64,000 nucleotides of DNA from the NCBI GenBank assembly GCA_947172415.1, contig OX359197.1, positions 4,092,001 through 4,156,000 of the forward strand, read 5' to 3'. Made by a program: the position numbers and the translations under genes. The notes under the pieces are model-generated. The model worked only from the letters and a program-made list of their open reading frames with translations, was not told the origin of the DNA and ran no database searches. Positions 50,701 to 59,200 of the stretch are shown here, in pieces (position 1 is the first letter of the stretch; each line of letters opens with the position of its first letter). This DNA comes from Chondrosia reniformis (lineage: Eukaryota; Porifera; Demospongiae; Chondrillida; Chondrillidae).

Positions 50701-52261
50701 CACAATGGTACCCTTAGCAAACATGCGAGCTGTTAACAGAGCTGCTCAATCCTATTTGACTCCATTCACAGAAGGAGTTATCAGACCAAACAGGACTGAG
50801 TGTAGTAAGTAACATACACATATATCAGAGGAACAGTATTATATACTCTCTAGGTAGGGATGGCCCATAGAAATATCATGAAAAATCTAATATACCATTT
50901 TCCTACATGCTATGCCTATTCTGTAAAAAGCCTATAGGGGAAATAAACCTGAAGAGAGTTTTGGATGGAGATATAGGAGTCTTTTCTTTCTTCTCTTCTT
51001 TTCTTTTTCATTTTCTGATCAATATCATGACTTTCCTATTCAATGTATTATCAATTATCATCTCACAAGTCAATGTAGACATAGAAGTGATTTTTGGTAA
51101 CATTTGACTAATTTTAGTCATTAATAGATATACATACATTTTTGAACTGTTTATACATGTTTAGTACTCTCTTGTGTAAAATACAGATACATATGTAGTA
51201 GGTATGGTGGATATTATATACTGTATATGTATGCCCCCTATTGCGGGTGGTCTCATTATTTTTAGGCTATAAATACATTTACAATGGGCTATTGAAAACA
51301 GGAACACTCATAATGTATATTGTAAATTGACTTTGTTTCTTTTCTTTTTGTGTGTAGTTAGAACTCTTATACTGAGAAATGATTCAATATTTAATGATCC
51401 TTTAATGACAGTACCCATTCTGCTGAATAGCACCAACGAGGCATTTAAAGACCCTTCTCTCTGCCTACAATTCCATGGACTCCATAATACAGTCTTTAAT
51501 CTGATATCTGATTCCTGCTTGACTGTAAATGCTAAATATAAAACAGTAGAAGATGGCCTAAATATTGTTAGCGAATTAGGCCTTGTTGCTGTGGGAAACA
51601 ACAACACTTGTCATAGACTAAGAGTTGACATTGATGGATGTAGAACCTGGATGGATGGTGAATTAATAAATGGAAGGAAGCTTGATGATGGAATAGAAGT
51701 TATAAATAGTAGAAATCGTAGTCGCATATCAGTTCCCAACTGTGACAATGTAGACCTTGTGATGTGGGTAGTGTGTCAGCATATTGATGGAGTAGACATG
51801 CTTAAGTATGTCATAACCAGAGGATTAAATCTCAGACCTACTTCTCATGGAATCCTTGGTGAGTGCAAGCTAAATTGTCATTTCTATGTGGACCTATTTA
51901 AGACCTATTTTTATGAATGTACGTAGGTCAATTCTGGAATGTACCTTTCAACATTGAACCTTATGATGAACCATATGGTTCTGGCAGTGCACAAGAAGTG
52001 AATGATTATTATGTTCTCACAATGTCCCCTCCTCTGTCAAAGAAAAGAAGCTTTGTTGCTGAGTATGATTACTACACCTGGGACTACACCATATCCCCAT
52101 GTTTCTATGCTGGTAACAGACAGGGAGGCCCATTACGAGAGGTACAAGATGGCCCAAATGACTCTCCGATACAGGGTTTCTACAGGGACTACATTGTATT
52201 CAGTTTATTTGACACCACACCAAAATACAACAGGTTCACTGCTACTTGTACAAGAAACTAA
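20646..52261 (+). CDS. Aggregation-factor-like Calx-beta/VWD/Wreath protein, gene 2 (complete)
   Basis: Exons: 20646-20781, 23560-23688, 23756-23974, 24029-24181, 24793-25020, 25421-25585, 26192-26404, 26466-26639, 27365-27586, 27928-28065, 28144-28356, 28548-28688, 28869-29069, 29371-29511, 30349-30558, 30786-30941, 31767-31970, 32704-32838, 32958-33302, 33391-33600, 36713-36865, 37435-37656, 38267-38407, 38471-38680, 39356-39502, 40818-41045, 41175-41324, 41660-41902, 42228-42416, (43380-43403), 43656-43901, 43975-44112, 44637-44834, 44994-45332, 45444-45581, 45647-45847, 46245-46382, 46616-46816, 46900-47037, 47161-47367, 47611-47997, 48075-48212, 48595-48795, 48885-49025, 50109-50804, 51358-51858, 51927-52261. 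All introns are phase 1 and every internal exon is a multiple of three; joined frame is open for about 3,250 residues. Order: signal peptide, 23 Calx-beta domains, VWD-like segment, cysteine-rich Wreath-type domain, TAA. Expected to be a secreted, Ca2+-dependent adhesion glycoprotein core. Exon borders are my own frame-based calls. Confidence 0.87.
21366..21445 (+). repeat. Dispersed repeat R2, copy 2
   Basis: Shares GGAAAGCCCATCCTGCAGCT-like and CTACCTGGGGTCCT-type sequence with the copies at 7310 and 52728. In intron 1 of gene 2. Confidence 0.5.
21620..23066. mobile_element. Non-autonomous element with about 150-bp terminal inverted repeats
   Basis: The left arm 21620-21771 and the right arm 22913-23066 are reverse complements with scattered differences; shared blocks include GGGAATAGAATTTACAATAC and TTTGTCATAGACAGGGCACC. 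The 1.1-kb interior has no open frame of note. It fills half of intron 1 of gene 2. Confidence 0.7.
23560..30558 (+). CDS. Gene 2: Calx-beta domains 1-7 (block shared with gene 3)
   Basis: Seven exon pairs: 23560/23756, 24029/24793, 25421/26192, 26466/27365, 27928/28144, 28548/28869 and 29371/30349 (exon starts). Domains 1-5 and the A half of domain 6 match gene 3 exon by exon; for example both second B exons carry R-V-V/A-G-E-P-D, and both domain-5 A exons carry A-F/V-F-Q-H-D-Q. Domains 6 and 7 are an internal duplication: both contain E-S-A-G, G-T-V-V-E-P-F and V/I-L-P-P-F-P. Domain 2 and 3 A halves are long (153 and 165 nt). Confidence 0.82.
29600..30296 (+). mobile_element. Penelope-like element: post-RT linker and tail (copy d)
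   Basis: An open frame 29615-29863 carries L-I-K-L-G-Y-K-Y-C-K-L with F-K-T-F-L-S-R, the helical linker that follows the RT in Penelope-like elements. Then 30009-30296 repeats the family tail seen inverted at 6348-6640 and 49407-49640. No GIY-YIG nuclease lies between them. The element sits in the intron 29512-30348 of gene 2, in sense orientation. Confidence 0.65.
30786..33600 (+). CDS. Gene 2: Calx-beta domains 8-10, with one inter-domain intron lost
   Basis: Exons 30786-30941, 31767-31970, 32704-32838, 32958-33302 and 33391-33600. The 345-nt exon 32958-33302 encodes the B half of domain 9 and, without a break, the A half of domain 10 (join at T-D-T-D-C-V-I-V-S near 33170). It is the one place in the window where the intron between domains, rather than within a domain, is missing. 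Confidence 0.8.
31254..31610. repeat. Imperfect tandem duplication, about 200-bp unit
   Basis: Unit 31254-31455 and unit 31462-31610 share AAATTGTTxAGATT, CTAACTAAGTGGC, ATAAATCACAATTTA and AACAATATTATA blocks in the same order. In the intron 30942-31766 of gene 2. Confidence 0.6.
32040..32166. repeat. Small MITE-like element with about 45-bp inverted arms
   Basis: Arms begin GTGACAGAAATAATCACTGG and end, inverted, CTAGTGATTATTCTATCAC; both contain CAGCCAAG / CTTGGCTG. Total about 127 bp, in the intron 31971-32703 of gene 2. Confidence 0.65.
33700..34694 (-). mobile_element. Non-LTR retrotransposon (LINE) RT fragment
   Basis: On the minus strand, 34694-34206 is open for 162 codons and shows F-P-T-S-W-K, N-Y-R-P-T-S-I-L-T, K-V-L-G-R-Y-I, P-G-H-S-I and L-F-I-D-V-T-K-A-V-D-T-V-N-H, the thumb-side RT motifs of jockey/CR1-like LINEs. 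Further on, near 34010-33930, K-I-F-L-G-I-Q-I-N-D is the RT C-terminal part. The A-D-D catalytic box region is lost between them and the 5' half is missing. It ends near 33700 in a GACTTGACTTG-like tail. Within the 3.1-kb intron 33601-36712 of gene 2. Confidence 0.75.
34771..36313 (-). mobile_element. Ty3/Gypsy retrotransposon remnant with short direct repeats
   Basis: Direct repeats of about 85 bp (34771-34858 and 36230-36313, both with AAGTAACTAACATACACTCA) bound a minus-strand integrase. Frame 35766-35362 holds D-Y-F-T-K-W, L-L-S-D-Q-G-A-N-F and T-T-A-Y-H-P-Q-T-D-G with R-F-N, including two of the D,D-35-E residues. Frame 35331-35029 holds the integrase C-terminal part (R-P-Y-C-P-Y-H). Protease, RT and gag are absent. 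The repeats may be partial LTRs. Confidence 0.75.
36713..41902 (+). CDS. Gene 2: Calx-beta domains 11-14
   Basis: Exon pairs 36713-36865/37435-37656, 38267-38407/38471-38680, 39356-39502/40818-41045 and 41175-41324/41660-41902. B halves keep the E-D-D-D-I-L-E-G-T-E / E-E-D-E-T-F type acidic turn. Domain 14's B exon is long (243 nt) with an insertion holding E-E-F-S-C and G-V-C between the strands, so it may form an extra disulfide. At 41175 a second AG (41184) lies nine bases downstream in frame, so a NAGN(9)AG tandem acceptor is possible. Confidence 0.78.
37151..37367. repeat. Possible MITE, short inverted ends
   Basis: ATACCTTATATCAGGATATG at 37151 is answered by the inverse ATTCCTGATATATGGTAT at about 37350-37367. 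The interior has a second inverted pair around GACACATC. In the intron before exon 37435 of gene 2. Confidence 0.4.
39126..39278 (+). repeat. Direct duplication, copy 1 (about 150 bp)
   Basis: From GTCCTATCCTTTGTTTTCTA to a CT-dinucleotide run, nearly identical to 39894-40043 with only a few differences. It lies just upstream of exon 39356-39502, while copy 2 lies downstream of it, so the two copies flank a coding exon. Confidence 0.85.
39894..40043 (+). repeat. Direct duplication, copy 2
   Basis: Nearly identical to 39126-39278. It ends in a CT run exactly where the inverted-repeat element 40044-40206 begins. Confidence 0.85.
40044..40206. repeat. MITE-like element with about 28-bp inverted ends
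   Basis: GGATGGTTCATCTTTCAACT at the left is matched by the inverse AGTCGAAGGATGAACCATCC at the right. Both ends are followed inward by further complementary sequence around AAACTTTAGTTAAGACTGAA. About 163 bp, in the intron before exon 40818 of gene 2. Confidence 0.7.
40548..40747. repeat. MITE family M1, copy 1
   Basis: Ends CCATTGTCATGACATTTGGG and, inverted, CCCATTGCAATGACAATGG. The inner block GGCAACCCAGGATCAA also occurs in the copy at 60425-60616. Confidence 0.55.
42228..43901 (+). CDS. Gene 2: Calx-beta domain 15, with insertion and basic motif
   Basis: A exon 42228-42416 is the longest A exon (189 nt) and ends in a low-complexity S-G-S-G-S-G-D stretch. B exon 43656-43901 (246 nt) carries, in the loop before the last strand, the run S-R-K-R-R-G-S-K-P-G-D-G. 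R-K-R-R fits a furin/proprotein-convertase consensus. A candidate 24-nt microexon (43380-43403) would lie between them. This domain is thus unlike its neighbours in both halves. Confidence 0.75.
43380..43403 (+). CDS. Gene 2: candidate 24-nt microexon
   Basis: A 24-nt stretch is bounded by TCTTAG and GTTAGT, is phase 1 at both ends, has no stop, and would add eight codons (V-I-E-P-R-R-A-E plus the split glycine). It lies in the middle of the 1.2-kb intron 42417-43655. Its symmetry means it could be optional. Chance occurrence is possible because the motif requirements are short. Confidence 0.4.
43975..48795 (+). CDS. Gene 2: Calx-beta domains 16-22
   Basis: Exons 43975-44112/44637-44834, single-exon domain 44994-45332, 45444-45581/45647-45847, 46245-46382/46616-46816, 46900-47037/47161-47367, single-exon domain 47611-47997, and 48075-48212/48595-48795. 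The two single-exon domains (339 and 387 nt) have lost the internal intron. A exons are unusually uniform at 138 nt. B halves end in I/V-I-D/E-D-D/N-D, for example E-D-D-A-L-L-E-G-E-E-D in domain 18. Confidence 0.82.
44300..44530. other. CpG-rich island inside an intron
   Basis: A stretch dense in TCGA/ATCGATCG/CTCGCGAG-type words in otherwise CpG-poor intron DNA (44113-44636, gene 2). No open frame or repeat boundary could be identified. It may be a recent insertion or a regulatory element. Confidence 0.4.
48885..50804 (+). CDS. Gene 2: Calx-beta domain 23 joined to a VWD-like segment
   Basis: A exon 48885-49025 pairs with the first third of the 696-nt exon 50109-50804, which closes the Calx-beta fold at I-E-I-I-D-N. 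The same exon then continues for about 150 residues with Q-Y-S-F-M-A-S-C-E-Y-E-L, T-T-C-D-G, F-H-V-Y-A-D-F, a V-T-V-I-R strand and N-M-C-G-L-C. These match the order of motifs in von Willebrand factor D domains (C-x-Y-x-L ... C ... C-G-L-C-G). The fusion of half a Calx-beta and a VWD segment in one exon has no parallel in gene 1. Confidence 0.75.
49407..49640 (-). mobile_element. Penelope-like element tail (copy e)
   Basis: Closely matches the reverse complement of 30020-30296 (GATACAGGAGTCTTTTCTTC, CCACTGGGTCAGACAGCCGT and GGAATTCCACCCTTCATCAG words). Truncated at its 5' side. In the intron 49026-50108 of gene 2. Confidence 0.7.
49875..49960. repeat. (TTTAA)n low-complexity tract
   Basis: Repeated TTTAATTTAAT units, without coding potential, in the intron 49026-50108. 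Confidence 0.8.
50878..51005 (-). mobile_element. Penelope-like element tail (copy f)
   Basis: Starts CATGAAAAATCTAATATACC and runs through CTATAGGGGAAATAAACCTG; ends within a TTCTTTC tract. It is the shortest tail copy. In the intron 50805-51357 of gene 2. Confidence 0.65.
51358..52261 (+). CDS. Gene 2: cysteine-rich C-terminal (Wreath-type) domain
   Basis: Exons 51358-51858 and 51927-52261 (TAA), about 278 residues. It aligns along its length with the gene 1 domain: F-N-D-P-L-M (Asp-Pro at 51396-51401, the same codon offset from the exon start as in gene 1), S-L-C, F-N-L-I-S-D-S-C, P-N-C-D-N-V-D-L-V-M-W, S-H-G-I-L-G split by the phase 1 intron before G-Q-F-W-N, then C-F-Y-A-G-x-x-x-G-G-P and Q-G-F-Y-R-D-Y. 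All eight cysteines are in register with gene 1. Confidence 0.78.
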
Positions 52262-52378
52262 AATATGTGAAAGAATCATTACTTATGTAATTTACAGAAT
52301 ATGTGACAATCAAATATATTGTACTGTAGCATTTTCTCTAGGACTCAGTTTGACTTAATTGTGTTTATTACTTTGACT

Positions 52379-52384
52379 AATAAA
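52379..52384 (+). terminator. Poly(A) signal, gene 2
   Basis: AATAAA lies 118 bases after the TAA of gene 2. Confidence 0.55.
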
Positions 52385-52727
52385 CATATGTGACTTGTGC
52401 ATCACGAAAGGTAGCGTACAGTAAATCAAGGTGCTGAACACCTGATATACTATATGTAGTGTTTGTAATGGGGTTCCATTGAAAGTGCATTTCCATGACT
52501 GACTAGCTAATTATTCCTTATATATATTGATATTTGAATGTACATTATTGGAGTAGTGCAAAAGTGGTCTGGACTATCGTGCTTTGTAGGTACATATGTA
52601 TATTAGTAGCTAAACATGACTTTAGTGCTTGGGTGCTTCATGATATATAGCTGAAGTATAGGATGGTGTGCGCCCAGTCACTGAAATCGAAGGGATGTCT
52701 ATAGTTAAATTTTAGTATACCACTTCA

Positions 52728-52800
52728 TTCATTTATTCATTATTTATCATTTGAATAGGAAGCCCCATCAGCTGGTCTACCTGGGGGTCCTACGTATATA
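52728..52800 (+). repeat. Dispersed repeat R2, copy 3
   Basis: Contains TTTATCATTTGAATAGGAAG, then CCCATCAGCTGGTCTACCTG. It is the clearest of the three R2 copies. In the intergenic region after gene 2. Confidence 0.5.
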
Positions 52801-54840
52801 ATATGTATACATAATAACAATGAGTGCAGAAAATATGAGAATAAGTTAATTGTTAAATTTAAAGTTTTTTTACTGTAATTTAAAAAAGTACAGATTTCTT
52901 TTAATTATTCCCATCACTATCTCCTGTATATGAGAAGGATCCTCTCAGTCACTCAGTTCTTGGGAATCTCATATAAATGCTCTCAAATCCCCTGGTGTTG
53001 AATGTCAGAGTTCCGTATCTTCTGTTTATCCTGCCCATGCTGTCCCCCTCCCCTTGGGTTTTGTATTAGCTACCATGTGTTGTACCCAAGATCATATTTA
53101 CCATTGATGAGGATCCTGGATTGGTTGAAAGGTATATTAGTTTTGACAAGTGACATCTGTCTTTCAATTCCTGGCTTGTGAAGTTCTCAAGCTCTAAAAA
53201 AGATAGGTAAATACGTATAAATAGACAAGTGGAAAAAGATGGTGATATGAATAAAACAGGTAATTAGCTATAGATTGACAGAGGTGACAGTCCTCAGACC
53301 AGAAGACCCCCAGAAGTTGGCCTGAGAGATCAACCATCAACCCCCTAGCTGGAGTATGGTAAGAGGAGCTTATACATATATATACGTATATGTGCCCGAA
53401 GATAAACAACATCAGAATCTATCAGACTGTTGGCAATCTTGCTTCTTATGAAGCTGATACTGCTGGTACAGTGTAAATTGCACAAATATTTAAATATAAG
53501 GCAGGCAAGTCCCTTGTATAGACCACTGTAGTTTAAGGGCTCCAGTCACCATCACTAGACAGAAACAAAGGAGAGAATGTACCATGCTCAACTTCAATAA
53601 TTCTTTGTTTATAAGTGTGCCTCTCAGTTTCCCTTTCATATTGACGATAACATGCATCAGTAGTGGAGGTACAGTTATATGTATATAGCATGTGAGTATA
53701 AAGAACACTGTACACTTACTGTGGTCCCAGAAGTTCTGAGCTCTGGTATATACAGTACAAGTTACAATATACTATATACGTATATATAATAGGCATGATA
53801 ACTATCCATCTATTCATCATTTCATGACTTAGGACAACATAGGTTGCAGCCTGGGTTATGACTTTGCAGGGTCTGCTAGCCTGAATTTAAAAGAATTAGA
53901 TCTGAGGGCAGCACCTAGATATCTTTGTCCATGCATATGTCCATATTGTTTACCCCAGCGTCATAAAAATCTGCTCTGACTTATTAGATAGATATTTAGG
54001 CTTAGTCACTAACCATGTCTTACTAGGATTTGGGTAATCCAATTGTTGGCAAATCTGTATATATATAGCAGCTTTTCTCACCATCTCCTCAGGTTTTAAG
54101 CTTTTCCACCTCCAGAAGCCTCATCTCCATATATACCATGCATACCTGCTTGATGTAACAACTCAAATTATATAGATTATTAGTAGCAATTGCTAGGGGG
54201 TCAACTTAAGTGGTGGCCTCTCTAGACAGGACTTGGATCAATGAAAAACATGGAAGGGGAGTGGTAAGTTTTAATGGACATAGGGGCTAATATCATTGCA
54301 GTTGATATAGTCTTGAGTTTGGGGAACACTTGTTGTGTACACTTGCAAAAATCACTGCCTTCAAAAAGAGAAGTAGTACATGGAAGAATATTGCTGCTTA
54401 TTGTCCACCAGCCATACACTGGTTAAGATCCCACAGCATCTTGAATGTGACCATATCAAATCTGAAGGATGGCCTTTGAGGTAAGACGTCTATACATTTC
54501 TCCCACACCAATATATAGGTCGCACTCCAGGGTATTTATCTAATATTATAAGTCAGCAGGCTCTCATTGAGAAATAGTTTCTGGGTCAACATATACGTAT
54601 ATATATATATATACCAGGAGGTGCAAAGTCTTCTAGCCAACTTTGCTATGGGTTTATACACAAAAAAGTTTTATTGGGATGCACTAGTATGATGCAATAA
54701 ACCGTCCAGCACCTCACTGGCTTTGATCTTTCCACTAAGCATTTGTGTTTCTATCTGTCAGATTCTCTCCTGAAGGACCTCTGGCACAACAGAAACACAC
54801 ATGATCTTGTGGAACTTCTTCTACCTGCTATAGTTTAGAC
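52800..54840. other. Intergenic region, no gene recognised
   Basis: Two kb between gene 2 and the LINE fragment. There are several short open frames on both strands (53194-53412, 53490-53715, 54222-54419), none with a domain I recognise and none with convincing splice partners. It may be decayed retrotransposon sequence. A short TA run lies at about 54597-54613. Confidence 0.5.
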
Positions 54841-55640
54841 TAGCCTGTATATAGTCCTTTGCAGTCAGTTGCACGCCGTTCATCCCTTGAATGAGTTGAT
54901 TCATCATACTACCTTGCTTCCGATACACACAGAGACTTTAGGTCCTTCCGGATCTGGTCCTTCTATCTCTTTCAAGGCCCTTCTGGTGGAGGAGTCTGGG
55001 GCAGCCAGCCAAACAGGGCAATTTTTGGCATGTGATGGTTAGGCATGTAGGCAACATGGCCAAGCCACTCCACATTTGCAATTGCTCAGTCTCAGGTTCA
55101 CCCCAAAGGTCTCCTGTCGTTGCTGAGGAGATGTGTTGCTCCCACTACTGTCCGTTGGTAATACCCAACACAGTGCAGAGCACCGGTGGTGGAAGGCTTG
55201 AAGCCTTTTCAGGTGTCTGCGCAGTGGAGTCCAACACTCAGATCTATAGAGAGCCTCCCCTGGTTTCTCCATCAGCTGTCGGAGAGTGAAGGTCATGTCT
55301 GAGCATCCCCTTTCTTTACGAACACCACACTGTGTATCTAGGAGCTTGTCCTCTGCAAGCAGTTGCAGCCTCTCTTACAGTATATATGCTGCTGTTATTT
55401 TTCTCACAATCTCCAGCAGAGAGAAGCTCCTCCAATTATCACACTTGCTGAGGTCCCCTTTTTGGGGATGGGGATGAGGATTGCATTAAACCAGTCTCTG
55501 GGCACTCTTTGTTCCTCCTGCACTCTGTGTATCAGGTCCAACAGGAGGATCAAGAAGACACACATACACAGAGAGAGACCGAGTTCTTTGCCACATGAGA
55601 GTCTACCATTGTTATGGGACCCCGAGCTCTTATTGGTATA
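54840..55640 (-). mobile_element. Decayed LINE, RT and C-terminal region
   Basis: In shifting minus-strand frames one reads K-K-G-D-L-S-K-C-D-N-W-R then S-L-L-E-I-V-R-K-I, then Q-C-G-V-R-K-E-R-G-C-S-D and the C-terminal S-E-C-W-T-P-L-R-R-H-L-K-R-L with H-H-R-C. These are RT motifs of a non-LTR element different from the one at 34 kb. Frameshifts and the missing catalytic core show it is inactive. Confidence 0.65.
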
Positions 55641-56168
55641 TATTTTAATTAATAAAACTCATGAGGCTATTTCCCCTGCCGATACTTGGCCGTTTTGTTA
55701 GACTGTACCTACAGTACATATATAGTTAGTAAATCTGTCTTACTATATTGTATGTTTGTACTGTTTTCCGTTTCTTATGATTTTTGGCTTGGGTCTGTTT
55801 GCATTTTCAAAGAGCTCCGGCTCTAGCTACAATCTCTCTGTATGTAAGACTTCTGGGAACTAATACTTGTACTATAGACCTGATTGGCATGCATAATAAG
55901 GATGTTATGATAATTTTTGGACATCCTTTAAACAACCACTATGTTTATATAGTATACATACTATGCATTCTAAATTTAATTTGTGGCATCTTATATTACC
56001 TTTGGGTAGAAGAGAGACTTCTTAGTGGAAATCAAGATTCTTAAATTGTGTGAGTGACCATGCAGTCACACTTCTCCCATACTGTTCTGAATTATTCTAG
56101 AAATCTACCTTAAACTCTATCTTGTCAGTAGAGTTGAAAGTTTGAGCCACTGGTCCTGTAAAAACAGG

Positions 56169-56259
56169 ATGCACACCATAAGAGCTGATATAGCAGTTGG
56201 TTACCTGTTGGTGGCAGCTATAGCTATAGTGATGAACTTACAATCTGTTTCAGCACAAG
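56169..56259 (+). CDS. Gene 3: signal-peptide exon
   Basis: ATG at 56169 is the first codon of a short exon ending in phase 1 at GTACT, as in gene 2. The encoded peptide has one basic residue near the start, a hydrophobic core of about 18 residues and an A-x-A-like end (S-V-S-A-Q). No other ATG gives a signal peptide joined in frame to 57164. Confidence 0.75.
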
Positions 56260-59200
56260 GTACTAATTGGTATATATAGCGTAGCTACCTGGCAATCAAA
56301 ATCATTCTCAGTCTGTTATGCAATTTTATTTATTATGTAGTTCTCTTTTTAGACCTATTATATAATGAAATGATACGGATTATTTGTAGCGATCATACTA
56401 ATGAAGGGATTCAAATGAGTCTCAGCAACACAATGTTTATCAAATTTGGACGTTTCAACCCGAAGGTCTTCATCAGCAATGAGCAGATGACTACAAGCCA
56501 GGTTTAAATAGGAAAGGTGACAGGGAATATTAATGATGTAATGCCACATAATGAATTGAAGTAAAATACTGTGTATTTGGAATGACATTATTAACTAACA
56601 CAGTATTTTACTTCAATTCATTATGTGGCATTACATCATTACTCATTCCCTCTCACCTTTCCTATTTAAACCTGGCTTGTAGTCATCTCCTCATTGCTGA
56701 TGAAGACCTTCGGGTTGAAACGTCTAATTTGATAAAAATTGTGTTGCTGAGACTCATTTAAATCCCTTTGAATTCAATATTTTATTATACGTATTATATG
56801 TTTGAGTTCTGTGATTCGTAATGCTTTAGCTTTGTAACTCACAATTTACTGCCTATATAGTGTTAAACTACTGAAATTTTTTGTTTTGCTTAATTTGCTT
56901 GCAAGGATGATAAAATCAAGCAATCTTTATGTGAGTAGCAGTTTGTTAGTGTAGGCTTGTTTACATATAAGAGAAGCCACCTGCCTGGGATCCCAGGCTT
57001 TTAATGACATTCATAGATCTTTAGTGGGTTCCATTCCCATCAAACTGCCTTCCTATGTATACTGAGGTCTGTTATAATCTATGTCTTCTATTGTATTTCT
57101 GATTGTGTATATAATCCAAGTAAAACCTATTATGCCTATTATAACATAACTTTTTCACTCTAGTGGTAATAAGATTTGAGTCTACTAGAATGCCTGTTAG
57201 AGAGGGCATGGTAGGGGAAGTCCAGCTTGTGACAACGGGTGAATTTAATGAAACTTTTACAATCAACTTGACATTTACTCCTATAACAGCTGGTGAGTTG
57301 ACTGCTAATGACTACAGATAATATGTATATTTTTAGACATATGCAATGTATACAAATAATTCATGTAGCTCCATAGGATGGTCATAGGTATATATAAACT
57401 GATTTCAGTATGTATATACACATCCTCACAATAATAGCCCTTAAATTATTAGTTATTGATGTATGCTTACATAAATGATTAATAATTTTAATTCTACAGA
57501 ACATGTTAAAGACTTTAGTATATTTGGCTCTTCTGCATTAACTACTGAAGTACACTTTACTGTTGGACAGAGGCTCTCAAGCCCTGCTCGGTTGATTGCT
57601 ACTCAGGATTCGGTTTGGGAGGGAAAAGCCCATGAGACAGTTCGTGTTACATTTGACTTACCTCCTGATATGGAAAATTTTAGAAAAGGATCACCAAGTG
57701 TACTTACTATAAGCATTGAGGATGATGATGGTAAGTTTGATTCTTTTTGATGAATGATGATGCTACTTTTTAAAAATTGTTATACCTACTGTACTTGTTG
57801 TTTTATGTGAATTTGCTCTTTGTAGAAATTGTTATATCATTTGTTGGCAATGACAAAGTGGTTCTACAAGAGAATGTTAGTACATTTTTTTTTCAATTGA
57901 AGGCTCAGGGAAGTTATGCAAGACCCTTTCAAGTAGCAGTAATATGTTTTGATCCTGCTACTGAATTTCCTGCAAAAGGTAATCCACAGTATATAGTAAA
58001 TACGTACGTATGTCTTTCCATAAGGAGGGTCATTTGAACCAAAGTTTTGCATTTGAAGGAATTATAACAGATTTACATTCTACTGTATATTTAATTATAC
58101 CTAAATTTTCCAATTGGACTGTACTAAATGTATTGATAAATTGTGTGGCATGCATATATATATATGTACATGTGTACATATATTATGTTGAGTTACATAT
58201 ATAAATGTTATGTTGTTTTTTCTGGATTGTCTAATGAGTGGTGGAAATCATTATCTCTATCATTGATCATGAGGTAAGATTAAAAATGGTAGCCCTCCCA
58301 CAAATGCATGCATTCACAGTGATCAGCTAACTTTGCAGGAATTCTTGTAAAATACACCAAAAATGGGGGACATGGGCATATATAGCTAGTAATGAGGCAT
58401 TTCATATACCTTTATGCACCTTGAAAGATTTTTGACTGATAATGTCATACATCAAAGGTACCCTTAGGGTAGTAAATAATACACCTTCATTTTTCGGACA
58501 TTGAGTGAGAACAACAGGGCAGGAACTGGGCGGGTTTTCCCATAACAAATTCCTTTTATGGTCTTACCACTAAACTGTAACTTAAAATGGGACTCAGTCA
58601 AAATAGCCAATAGAAATAGAAGAGGCAAATGTTATGGCAATGAAATAGTTTAATGCATGCATAGGATATAACTAGAATCATGCCTAATGCAAGTTTTAGT
58701 GACTAAAGGTCAGGTAGAGTGGAGAAAAATTACCGGACACCATATATTACCAGACACTGGTTATATAATTAATTTTCTCAGTCTTCAGACTAATTCAGTA
58801 ACTTTCAATAGCAATATATTTTGATTCCTATATGGTTAGGTCAAATCACCGGCATGAAGTTATCAATATCTCCAAAATATCAACTAGACTTCTGATTGCA
58901 TTAGACTAAATATAATCATGGAAATGTGTCCTATATATATTTAAACTTTCAAACTTAATGTCAGCAAATACCTTGATGGTTAGACTTTAGATAATGTGAA
59001 TTTTATATAGATGCATGCATTGTGTAGATGTAATTTGTGGGCAATAGAGGTTTATACATACGTACATACACCTGCAGTGCATGAAATATATACATGCTGT
59101 TTGTATATTATGTAATATACATATATGTTATTAATATCCATCCATCCATCCATGCATCCATCCATCCATCCATCCATCCATCCATCCATCCATCCATCCA

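Noticed and set aside
55032..55289. Plus-strand frames in the 55-kb region as genes
   Set aside because: They are antisense to LINE motifs that read clearly, although broken, on the minus strand.
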